From NCBI GenBank assembly GCA_021825955.1, contig JAKAEH010000061.1, positions 1 through 6,185 on the forward strand: a DNA stretch of 6,185 nt, read 5' to 3'. The notes beneath the pieces were generated by a model. The model ran no database searches and had not been told where the DNA came from. It was given only the letters and a program-made list of their open reading frames with translations. Of the stretch, positions 1 to 5,069 are shown one piece after another (the first letter of the stretch is position 1; each line of letters opens with the position of its first letter). The position numbers and the translations under genes were made by a program. The DNA is from a bacterium. GTDB lineage: Bacteria; Patescibacteria; Microgenomatia; Levybacterales; UBA12049.

Positions 1-1
1 C

Positions 2-574
2 AACTATGATAAATAAAAATTGAAAATTTAATTCTATATGAGGAATAAAAGTAGCCTTCAATAAGGTTCCCCAAGGCTGTGCGACGATAAAAACCGTGAC
101 AGGATATGCGAATAAAGAAAGACATAGCCATTTAAGGATTTTTGAATAAACTTTATAGGAAGTGAAAATTTCTAAAAGAAGGATAGAAATAGTAAAAACA
201 AGAGTAAGGATAACAAAATTTACCGGAACAATCAGAGCTGCCGCGGCAGCCATTGCGCCAATGTCAGCTCCTATATTAATTGTATTAGCCACCAATACTA
301 AAACTACAACAGCATAAAGAATTTTTCTGCTATAGTGCTGTTTCACTACGGCTGCTATTCCTTTTCCTGTGACCGCCCCTATTCTTGCGCATGCCTCTTG
401 CACTCCGGCCTGAAACGGCAACATAAAAACAGCCGTCCATAACTGTCCGTATCCGAATTGAGCCCCTGTTTGAGAATATGTGGCTATTCCGGAAGGATCG
501 TCGTCCGCTGCTCCGGTTATTACTCCCGGACCGAATGTCTTAAATATCTTTTTTAATTTTGAGGAAAATAACAC
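2..574 (-). CDS. Nramp-like divalent metal cation transporter, N-terminal part (cut by left edge)
   Basis: The minus-strand frame is open without a stop from 661 down to the left edge, so the C-terminal half lies outside the window. The 191 visible residues match the Nramp (SLC11) family. These are secondary transporters that move divalent metals (Mn, Fe, or Mg in Nramp-related members) across the cytoplasmic membrane. Residues 15-41 (GPGVITGAADDDPSG, then the ATYSQTGAQFG stretch) correspond to helix 1, and about 45-68 to helix 2 (FMLPFQAGVQEACARIG). The motif ANTINIGADIGAM at 96-108 lies in helix 3, and further hydrophobic helices fall near 118-138 and 146-168. The unwound helix-1 motif reads DPSG instead of classical DPGN, as in a divergent branch of the family. 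No ATG is available. I chose GTG at 574 because it leaves a family-like 14-residue lead before GPG and has TATACT at 589-584 upstream; GTG at 649 would add 25 residues. Family assignment is firm; substrate and start are not. Confidence 0.88.
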   Translation of the reverse strand, partial: MLFSSKLKKIFKTFGPGVITGAADDDPSGIATYSQTGAQFGYGQLWTAVFMLPFQAGVQEACARIGAVTGKGIAAVVKQHYSRKILYAVVVLVLVANTINIGADIGAMAAAAALIVPVNFVILTLVFTISILLLEIFTSYKVYSKILKWLCLSLFAYPVTVFIVAQPWGTLLKATFIPHIELNFQFLFIIV

Positions 575-688
575 CTTAGAATTAGTATATATAACATACC
601 GACTTGATTCAACAAATTGTTCTAATATTTTAAATGGAATAATAAACACCCTATATATTTTTTATAAAAATATTGGTAAAATTTTTTC
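575..688. promoter_or_regulatory. Divergent promoter region between the Nramp-like and acyltransferase genes
   Basis: This very AT-rich gap separates two divergent genes. On the plus strand, TGGTAAAAT at 674-682 is an extended -10 (TGn plus a near-consensus hexamer) ending six bases before the acyltransferase ATG. On the minus strand, TATACT at 589-584 lies nine bases before the GTG start used here for the transporter. AACAA-A-TTGTT at 611-621 is a small inverted repeat that could be an operator, although it is short enough to be chance. No convincing -35 boxes or Shine-Dalgarno sequences are visible for either gene. The region shrinks if the transporter really begins at GTG 649. Confidence 0.4.
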
Positions 689-1723
689 ATGCCTCCGAAA
701 CAACATAATCCCGTAATCGACATGCTCCGGTTTATCGCAATTTTGGCAGTTTTGTTGGTACATACAACAACAAGAACCATGGAAGCATCTTCATTTGACT
801 TACAAAAGATACCCTGGACTCTTTTCTTAAATCAGGCTTCACGTTTTGCAGTCCCTTTGTTTTTTATGATTTCCGGCTTTGTTCTCGAATTAAGCCACCC
901 ATTCAATTCAAATTATCTGACATATGTTAAAAAAAGGATAAATAGAATTTTTATTCCTTACCTTTTCTGGAGTGTCATCTATTATTTTTTTATCTATTAT
1001 CAGCACAGAGACCAAAATTTTTTGAATACTCTTCTTACAGGAGACGCTTCTTACCAGCTTTATTTTATTCCGGCACTTATTATTTTCTATTTAATTTTTC
1101 CTCTTATTCATAAATATTATGACATCATTTGCAATAAGTGGTCTCTAGTCTTACTTTGTTTATTACAACTTTTTATACTTTATTGGGACTATTATATTCA
1201 CCCTCTTCCTTTTTATTACCCTATAAGCGTAGCTTTACTTAATTTTTTCTATTTTATTTTTGGAGTTGCTCTTTCAAGAAATCAGGAAAAGCTTATAAAA
1301 TTTATTAAAAAATGGAAAATATTTTTATTTTCCGGCTCAATAGTTTTAGCGCTTTATATTTTCTTTCAGGGATTTTACGGATTTATAAATACTCATAACT
1401 ATTTAGTTTTTTATTCTCAGTGGCGTCCTAGTGTTTTGATCTATACTTTTTTTATAGGAGGATTTTTATATTGGGTTTTCGACAGAAAATTATCTAATTC
1501 AATATTTTTCAAAACTCTTTCCAGGCTTTCTTTTTTTGTATTTTTTATCCATGTAATTATACTCGAACAATTATGGTATTGGGGATTTAAAAGTATTTTC
1601 TCCGAGAAGTTTGTAGCGCAATTGTGGTTTGACCCCGTATTCTTTTTATCTGTTGCGGGAGTATCTTTTGGACTTGCTTTTATAGCACATAAAATTCCGT
1701 ATCTTTCCAAAATTACCGGCTAG
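689..1723 (+). CDS. Acyltransferase-3 (OafA/WecH-like) family integral membrane protein
   Basis: This 344-residue protein has about ten hydrophobic helices and no extra soluble domain. That is the usual size of stand-alone acyltransferase-3 proteins, which move acetyl or other acyl groups onto cell-surface glycans, O-antigen sugars or secondary metabolites at the cytoplasmic membrane. Family signatures visible are R14 and H25 in the first helix (MLRFIAILAVLLVHTTTR), FFMISGF at 58-64, KRINRIFIPYLFW at 82-94, YQLYFIPALI at 122-131 (usually HLWFL-like) and the late LSFFVFFIHVIIL with H288. Lysines and aromatic residues dominate, and codons are AT-rich like the neighbours. The ATG at 689 has no Shine-Dalgarno but follows an extended -10 motif; ATG 722 would leave almost no lead before the first helix. 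The gene ends in TAG, overlapping the convergent transferase-like gene by 11 bp. Family is confident; the acyl acceptor cannot be told from the sequence. Confidence 0.88.
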   Translation: MPPKQHNPVIDMLRFIAILAVLLVHTTTRTMEASSFDLQKIPWTLFLNQASRFAVPLFFMISGFVLELSHPFNSNYLTYVKKRINRIFIPYLFWSVIYYFFIYYQHRDQNFLNTLLTGDASYQLYFIPALIIFYLIFPLIHKYYDIICNKWSLVLLCLLQLFILYWDYYIHPLPFYYPISVALLNFFYFIFGVALSRNQEKLIKFIKKWKIFLFSGSIVLALYIFFQGFYGFINTHNYLVFYSQWRPSVLIYTFFIGGFLYWVFDRKLSNSIFFKTLSRLSFFVFFIHVIILEQLWYWGFKSIFSEKFVAQLWFDPVFFLSVAGVSFGLAFIAHKIPYLSKITG

Positions 1724-2021
1724 ACTTCCACTTGGATTTCGATAAAACAACTGTGTCTCCGTTAAATAAAACTCCCTCCCCTGCAAGCATCTCTTTTTTT
1801 ATTTTTATTCCTCCGTTTGAGTATCCGGTAAGTTCTCCTTTTGCAGATACTACTCTATGACACGGAACTTTTTTTAAATCGGGATTTTTTGCCATTAACA
1901 TACCGACCGCTCTACCTGCTTTTGGGTTTCCTGCCAAAGCGGCTAATTGACCATAAGTCATAATTTTCCCTTTTGGAATTCCTGCAGCAATTTCGTATAC
2001 TTTTTGTTTAAATGTTTTCAT
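1713..2021 (-). CDS. MGMT-family O6-alkylguanine-DNA alkyltransferase-like protein (DNA-binding/catalytic domain only)
   Basis: This single-domain protein of 102 residues matches the C-terminal domain of Ada/Ogt/MGMT. That domain flips an O6-alkylated guanine out of DNA and accepts the alkyl group on a cysteine. The helix-turn-helix region reads KGKIMTYGQLAALAGNP, followed by AGRAVG with the likely arginine finger R37. The active-site motif PCHRVV is at 53-58 with C54 intact, so it is not an alkyltransferase-like protein in which Trp or Ala replaces Cys. LTGYSNGG then KKEMLAGEGV match the distal conserved segment. The N-terminal Ada/Ogt domain is absent, as in many short MGMT-family proteins, so true repair activity is likely but not certain. 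I chose ATG 2021 because it overlaps the SDR stop as ATGA and starts like the family; ATG 2039 would add six residues. The gene is probably translationally coupled to the upstream SDR. Confidence 0.9.
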   Translation of the reverse strand: MKTFKQKVYEIAAGIPKGKIMTYGQLAALAGNPKAGRAVGMLMAKNPDLKKVPCHRVVSAKGELTGYSNGGIKIKKEMLAGEGVLFNGDTVVLSKSKWKSSR

Positions 2022-2746
2022 CTTCTGTCTTTCATCCATTCATGTGCATACACTTGTGCTTCTTCCGTCTTTATAGCTTCCAATATTTTCTCCGCTATGT
2101 ATTCCGGACTGTCTCCCGGCCTTAAATCACTATTATCATTTTCCCACTCCTCTTCTTCTATACCGTCTTTAATTGTGTTTTTCTCGAAATCGGTTAAAGT
2201 TATATAAGGATATACCACGCTTACTCCGATTTTTTCTTCACTTAATTCTTCTCTTGCCGTTAATGAAATCCCTACAATAGCTCTTTTTAAAGATGAGTAA
2301 GCTGACATATTGGGAATAGCCATTAGAGCAGTACCCGAACTAATATTGACTATCATTCCTCCCTTTTGCTTTCTCATTACCGGGATAACTTCCTTCATTG
2401 CTATAACCGGCCCCAAAAGATCAAGTTCAAAGAGCTCTCTGAAAGTTTTCGGGTTTATATTTTCGATAGACGCATCATACCCCCGGCCTGCATTGTTTAT
2501 TAGAATATCTATTCTGTCGAAATGTTCTTTTGTTTTCTTAATTAAATTTATTATCTGGTCTTTTTTTGTCATATCCGTAACTACAACAAATGAACCGGGG
2601 ATTTCCTTTGAGAGTTTTTTCAGCTTCTCCTTATTTCTTGAGGCAAGAACTACTTTTGCTCCATTTTTTGCCAAAAGCCTTGCCGCTTTTTCTCCTATTC
2701 CCGATGATGCACCTGTAATTATTACAACTTTATCTTTTATTTCCAT
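2018..2746 (-). CDS. Short-chain dehydrogenase/reductase (SDR) family oxidoreductase
   Basis: This 242-residue cytosolic protein is a classical SDR by length and motifs: a Rossmann fold using NAD(H) or NADP(H) to oxidise or reduce an alcohol or carbonyl. The nucleotide-binding motif TGASSGIG is at 11-18, and NNAG lies at 84-87. S136/S137 lie in the catalytic serine segment (NISSG), and Y150-x3-K154 is the catalytic pair. The basic residue in ASRNKEK (R37) after the second strand favours NADP(H). D109 stands where many members carry the catalytic Asn. The usual PG after the sixth strand reads YPYITLTDF, a mild divergence. A strong Shine-Dalgarno, AGGAGG at 2756-2751, precedes ATG 2746. The start overlaps the end of the 83-aa gene by 17 bases, and the end overlaps the transferase-like gene as ATGA, so the three are likely one operon. 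The substrate cannot be inferred. Confidence 0.93.
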   Translation of the reverse strand: MEIKDKVVIITGASSGIGEKAARLLAKNGAKVVLASRNKEKLKKLSKEIPGSFVVVTDMTKKDQIINLIKKTKEHFDRIDILINNAGRGYDASIENINPKTFRELFELDLLGPVIAMKEVIPVMRKQKGGMIVNISSGTALMAIPNMSAYSSLKRAIVGISLTAREELSEEKIGVSVVYPYITLTDFEKNTIKDGIEEEEWENDNSDLRPGDSPEYIAEKILEAIKTEEAQVYAHEWMKDRR

Positions 2747-2981
2747 TATTCCTCCTATAACTTTGTGTCAAAAGGATATACCAAAAAACTGCATTAATTC
2801 CCGCTGTTGCGGCTGCAAACCAAAGCGACAAGGATACATAAACAAATGCTATGCTTAAGGCAACCGAGCCTGTTAAAAAACTTGTAGCTTGTGCCGGCTT
2901 ATTCTTACTTAATATTGAAGGAATTAATGCAATAATAAAAATTATCTGTCCTACTGTGAGAATTGCGTCTTGCCAATGCAT
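2730..2981 (-). CDS. Small three-helix membrane protein (PQ-loop/SemiSWEET-like size and layout)
   Basis: This protein of 83 residues has three predicted membrane helices, at about 6-24, 35-53 and 55-72, and ends in a basic tail (SYRRNNGNKR). The first helix ends in ALIPSI, where SemiSWEET and other PQ-loop proteins carry a Pro-Gln pair. Three helices in about 85 residues is also the size of a SemiSWEET half-transporter. The Gln is replaced by Ser and overall similarity is only suggestive, so a transport role is a hypothesis. The ATG at 2981 lacks a Shine-Dalgarno; a good extended -10 lies upstream. The 3' end overlaps the SDR start by 17 bases, so it is probably the first gene of the SDR/transferase-like operon. 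Confidence 0.75.
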   Translation of the reverse strand: MHWQDAILTVGQIIFIIALIPSILSKNKPAQATSFLTGSVALSIAFVYVSLSLWFAAATAGINAVFWYILLTQSYRRNNGNKR

Positions 2982-3006
2982 AAAAGAAAAGAGTTTAACC
3001 TTAATT

Positions 3007-3015
3007 ATTATACCA
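3007..3015 (-). promoter_or_regulatory. Extended -10 promoter (TGGTATAAT) for the 83-aa/SDR/transferase-like operon
   Basis: Read on the minus strand, TGGTATAAT combines a consensus TATAAT hexamer with the TGn extension. It lies in the 47-bp gap between the 104-aa gene and the 83-aa gene, 25 bases before ATG 2981, which would give a leader of roughly 18 nt. No clear -35 is seen at 17 bp (GCGTTA), which is acceptable for an extended -10 promoter. Confidence 0.5.
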
Positions 3016-3028
3016 CCTCATTGAAAGC

Positions 3029-3343
3029 TTAACGCGAAAAAATAATCAGAAGAACTAAAGCTGAAACAGTAATAACACCAAGAAAAATTATGGTATAAGT
3101 AAGAAGAGTTAAAGCCTCTTTCTTTTTTCCGTCGACGTATAGTTGGGCGGGTTTACCAAAAATTAAAAATCCTGTAACCGCTGCCGAAAGAACAAAAAGA
3201 AGAAGCAGGGAAATTGGGACAAAAATTGTATTGGTCCTTCCAATCTTAATAAGAGTACCGAAATACATAAAAAGGGCAACTGCAATTACATATAAAGAGG
3301 TAGAAACGGCATTTATTAATGCTCTTTTTTTAATCTCTTTCAT
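3029..3343 (-). CDS. Hypothetical small three-helix membrane protein
   Basis: This protein has 104 residues: a short basic N-terminus (MKEIKKRA), then three hydrophobic helices near 10-28, 39-61 and 80-102. Between helices 2 and 3 there is a polar, lysine-rich loop (FGKPAQLYVDGKKKEAL, about 62-78). I do not recognise a characterised family. Helix count, charge and the absence of catalytic-looking polar clusters within the membrane give no function. The ATG at 3343 has no Shine-Dalgarno but is preceded six bases upstream by an extended -10. The gene sits between maf and the 83-aa operon, all on the same strand, but each seems able to have its own promoter. Confidence 0.75.
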   Translation of the reverse strand: MKEIKKRALINAVSTSLYVIAVALFMYFGTLIKIGRTNTIFVPISLLLLFVLSAAVTGFLIFGKPAQLYVDGKKKEALTLLTYTIIFLGVITVSALVLLIIFSR

Positions 3344-3349
3344 ATCCGT

Positions 3350-3358
3350 ATTATATCA
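3350..3358 (-). promoter_or_regulatory. Extended -10 promoter (TGATATAAT) placing transcription start at the ATG
   Basis: On the minus strand, TGATATAAT ends six bases before ATG 3343 of the 104-aa gene. A bacterial -10 normally fires about 6-8 bases downstream, so the transcript would begin at or next to the start codon and be leaderless. This agrees with the missing Shine-Dalgarno. The nearest -35-like hexamer (TTGAAG) is 20 bp away, which is too far to count on. Confidence 0.5.
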
Positions 3359-3400
3359 ACTGATTGCAAATAACACTTCAAATTGAGTATATCTCTCTCG

Positions 3401-3419
3401 AGCCATAATTATTATGGCT
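3401..3419. repeat. Perfect 19-bp palindrome at the maf stop codon
   Basis: AGCCATAAT-t-ATTATGGCT has 9-bp arms around a single central base and covers the maf stop codon at 3414-3412. As RNA it could form an 8-bp stem with a 3-nt loop and help end or stabilise the maf transcript. No U-run follows on the minus strand (CGAGAGAGAT), so it is not a canonical intrinsic terminator. A dimeric regulator binding site is the other reading. Confidence 0.45.
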
Positions 3420-3996
3420 TAATTTTAATACCGGATTTTTCCAAAAGAGGAATTATAATTTCCATTGGCAATCCATGAGTAAGACCCGTTAATGAACCAT
3501 TAACTTTTGAAATTGTTGTTAATCCGTATATATTTGCGGGAGAAAATGCACCGGACCAAGTTAGAACAGGATATTTATTTACAACTTCGTCTATTTCTTC
3601 TTCGCTAAACTTTCTTGTCGAAAAATCAACCACAACACACGTTGAAAAATCGATACTATTTTGTTTATCTAAATAACAAACACCCGCATAAAGCTTAGAA
3701 TTTTCATTTCCGGATTCTTCCCTCAGCATTTGTCTTGCTTCTTCAATCGTTTGAGGTTTTTCATAAACTTTTCCATTATCAACCGCAAAAGAATCTGCCG
3801 AAATAATTATTCCCTTATGTTTAATGGCGACATCTTCAGCTTTTGCCCGGGCTATTTTTTCTGCCCTTATTGCTAAATCACTATCTCTTATTGATTTTTC
3901 ATCTATATTTGCGGGAATAATTTCATAAGGAATATTTAATGCATCCATTAACATTTTCCTGTTTGCAGAACCTGAAGCTAAAATAATTCTTTGCAT
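3412..3996 (-). CDS. maf: Maf-family nucleoside triphosphate pyrophosphatase
   Basis: This 194-residue protein matches Maf/HAM1-like house-cleaning enzymes, which hydrolyse canonical or modified NTPs to NMP and pyrophosphate. They were originally described as septum-formation inhibitors. It opens with ILASGSANRK (residues 5-14, a relaxed form of the SxSPRR phosphate-binding motif), followed by IPANIDE with D32. IISADSF at 63-70 carries the probable catalytic D68, EKPQT lies at 79-83, and GSLTGLTHGLPMEII near 167-181 is the conserved C-terminal GLP segment. Length is normal and no key residue is missing. Which nucleotide it prefers (dTTP/UTP-type or m7GTP-type) cannot be decided here. The ATG at 3996 lacks a Shine-Dalgarno; promoter candidates lie just upstream. 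It faces the same way as the genes on both sides but is separated from them by 68 bp downstream and about 250 bp upstream. Confidence 0.92.
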   Translation of the reverse strand: MQRIILASGSANRKMLMDALNIPYEIIPANIDEKSIRDSDLAIRAEKIARAKAEDVAIKHKGIIISADSFAVDNGKVYEKPQTIEEARQMLREESGNENSKLYAGVCYLDKQNSIDFSTCVVVDFSTRKFSEEEIDEVVNKYPVLTWSGAFSPANIYGLTTISKVNGSLTGLTHGLPMEIIIPLLEKSGIKIKP

Positions 3997-4004
3997 TTTA
4001 TTTA

Positions 4005-4070
4005 ATATTATTATTTACCAAAATTACGTTTTGCGCTGAGCATATAATCTAGACCCATTATATCATTATA
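4005..4070 (-). promoter_or_regulatory. Candidate promoters for maf
   Basis: Two minus-strand options are visible. The better one is TATAATGATATAAT at 4070-4057, which contains the extended -10 TGATATAAT at 4065-4057, the same form found before the 104-aa gene; it would give a leader of about 55 nt. The second is TAATAT at 4010-4005, eight bases before ATG 3996, which would make a near-leaderless message. Neither has a convincing -35. If the neighbouring patch at 4075 is inserted DNA, it may have displaced or supplied the -35 region. Confidence 0.35.
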
Positions 4071-4074
4071 GCGG

Positions 4075-4173
4075 TGTCCCAGACTTAAGGCTAAACCTGC
4101 CCGCATTTGCTACGCAAAGCGTTCAAGGCGGGTGAGACAAATGAGACAGTACAAAAAGGATGTCTCAATGAGG
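4075..4173. mobile_element. Hairpin-rich intergenic patch, possible insertion-sequence end or dispersed palindromic repeat
   Basis: This patch of about 100 bp is richer in GC than its surroundings and full of short symmetries. CCCGC at 4100-4104 pairs with GCGGG at 4128-4132. Inside it, TTTGC-TAC-GCAAA at 4106-4118, with flanking CGC/GCG, forms a second hairpin. TGAGACA occurs twice, nine bases apart (4133-4139 and 4142-4148), and its inverse TGTCTCA is at 4161-4167; TGTCCCA at 4075-4081 differs from that by one base. A plus-strand reading from ATG 4141 gives MRQYKKDVSMRI before TAA at 4177, which resembles the start of a helix-turn-helix transposase, but is too short to prove it. No transposase gene or matching second end is present. 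A relic IS end, a MITE or a dispersed palindromic repeat are all possible. Confidence 0.35.
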
Positions 4174-4204
4174 ATATAATTTGATATATTAGTAGGACTC
4201 TAAT

Positions 4205-4221
4205 TTGGAATTATATTCCAA
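4205..4221. repeat. Small inverted repeat downstream of the 208-aa gene
   Basis: TTGGAAT-TAT-ATTCCAA forms a 7-bp stem with a 3-nt loop, 25 bases past the 208-aa stop codon on the minus strand. Its position suits transcript ending for the right-hand cassette, but the stem is AT-rich and no U-run follows (ATTAGAGTCC), so a terminator role is only possible. Confidence 0.3.
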
Positions 4222-4245
4222 CGCCTTCTTAAGCCACAATTTCTA

Positions 4246-4872
4246 TTATGCGACAACGGGTTGATGATGAATAACAACACGAGCTTTATGAGGCATAGCT
4301 ATTGATATACCCATTCCTAAACTCATTCTCTGAAGCCAATTTACTTTATCCAAAGATTGAAAAACGGTGCTTCCCCTATCCGCTTCTCGCTGATGATCTG
4401 TTACGCCTATATTTATTATCGGATCAAGCTGAGTTCCGCATAATGGATTAGCTCTATTTTTTACCATGTCATTTTGTTTATAACTGACAATTGACGCTGT
4501 TTTTTCTCCTTCTACTGCATCTTCCATCACGACACCCCAGAATATGTCTTTCGATTGTTTAGGATTCTGACCCAACTTATAAGATATTTTTGCAAGCTCA
4601 TAGCGGATTATTGTTCCATGAGGATAAATACTGCCATCAAAAACTTCACCATATTTAAAAGTTCTAATAGGAATATGGTTAGGATTGGTCAGATATTTAT
4701 TAATCAATTGTCCTGCGTTTATTAGTAATTTTTTATTTGTTATATACTCACCTAAACCTAGAAGCAAACTGGTATTTGAAATATCGCTTGATCCACATGT
4801 ATCATCAAAATCGTGTCCGCCCCATTGTTCAGGCGAAGGAAAAACTATATCCGGACGAGCTTCAGGACTCAT
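4246..4872 (-). CDS. Unrecognised 208-residue soluble protein, last gene of the right-hand cassette
   Basis: I do not recognise a family. The protein is polar throughout with no signal peptide or membrane helix, so it is probably cytosolic. The N-terminal third is Asp/Gly/Ser-rich (EQWGGHDFDDTCGSSD at about 15-30), followed by a leucine/lysine-rich helical-looking stretch near 35-62. The second half carries many short beta-like segments (DGSIYPHGTIIRYELA, DIFWGVVMED) and a His-containing C-terminus (ARVVIHHQPVVA). Two cysteines (26 and 144) are far apart; no metal or nucleotide motif is evident. The ATG at 4872 is well supported by the Shine-Dalgarno AGGAGG at 4887-4882, nine bases upstream. 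Only two bases separate it from the 55-aa stop, so it is co-transcribed with that gene and probably with the metallophosphoesterase. A structural or accessory role in a mobile element is conceivable, but nothing in the sequence shows it. Confidence 0.75.
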   Translation of the reverse strand: MSPEARPDIVFPSPEQWGGHDFDDTCGSSDISNTSLLLGLGEYITNKKLLINAGQLINKYLTNPNHIPIRTFKYGEVFDGSIYPHGTIIRYELAKISYKLGQNPKQSKDIFWGVVMEDAVEGEKTASIVSYKQNDMVKNRANPLCGTQLDPIINIGVTDHQREADRGSTVFQSLDKVNWLQRMSLGMGISIAMPHKARVVIHHQPVVA

Positions 4873-4874
4873 AG

Positions 4875-5042
4875 TTAATTGCCTCCTGATGTTATAAATG
4901 TTTGTATCTCTGATCTTGCTTTTGCAAGTCTTTGAGAAGTGTTAAGCTCGTCTGGATGAAATTGTACAAGAAATCTGCTAATTACCGCAGTATCTTGATA
5001 TTGCCCAAATTGGAAAATTATTATTTCTTTAAATCTTTCCAT
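4875..5042 (-). CDS. Small 55-residue hypothetical protein in the metallophosphoesterase cassette
   Basis: This short open frame runs from ATG 5042 to TAA at 4877-4875. It has a mixed, folded-protein-like composition: MERFKEIIIFQFGQYQDTA at the start, then ISRFLVQFHPDELNTSQRL and a basic/polar C-terminal helix-like part (AKARSEIQTFITSGGN). There is no membrane segment, cysteine or recognised motif. Support for it being real comes from packing. It starts 27 bases after the metallophosphoesterase stop and ends two bases before the 208-aa start. That gene's Shine-Dalgarno lies inside this frame's last codons, as expected in a compact operon. An in-frame TGA at 5054-5052 rules out a longer N-terminus. 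No clear Shine-Dalgarno precedes its own ATG, so it may depend on translation from upstream. Confidence 0.6.
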   Translation of the reverse strand: MERFKEIIIFQFGQYQDTAVISRFLVQFHPDELNTSQRLAKARSEIQTFITSGGN

Positions 5043-5069
5043 CGGATTTAATCATTTTCATTTTATTTA

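Noticed and set aside
480..716. Plus-strand 78-aa open frame
   Set aside because: It lies antisense to the Nramp-like coding sequence and its peptide shows no protein-like features; the opposite strand encodes an unmistakable transporter.
1441..1710. Minus-strand 89-aa open frame
   Set aside because: Shadow of the acyltransferase gene on the opposite strand, with no motif or ribosome site of its own.
1947..2207. Plus-strand 86-aa open frame
   Set aside because: Antisense to the SDR end and transferase-like start; Ser/Phe-rich peptide without recognisable features.
2310..2858. Plus-strand 182-aa open frame with hydrophobic, Phe/Ile/Ser-rich peptide
   Set aside because: Antisense to the SDR and the 83-aa gene. 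Its composition is the typical by-product of reading an AT-rich gene backwards, and the SDR motifs are decisive.
3401..3419. Classical rho-independent terminator for maf
   Set aside because: The palindrome is perfect but no U-run follows on the transcribed strand, so it is listed only as a repeat.
4685..4897. Plus-strand 70-aa open frame
   Set aside because: Antisense to the 208-aa gene, whose start has a strong Shine-Dalgarno.
5029..5061. Ten-codon minus-strand mini frame (MKMIKSDGKI) overlapping the 55-aa start
   Set aside because: It could be a leader peptide, but at this length in AT-rich DNA it is expected by chance and has no ribosome site.
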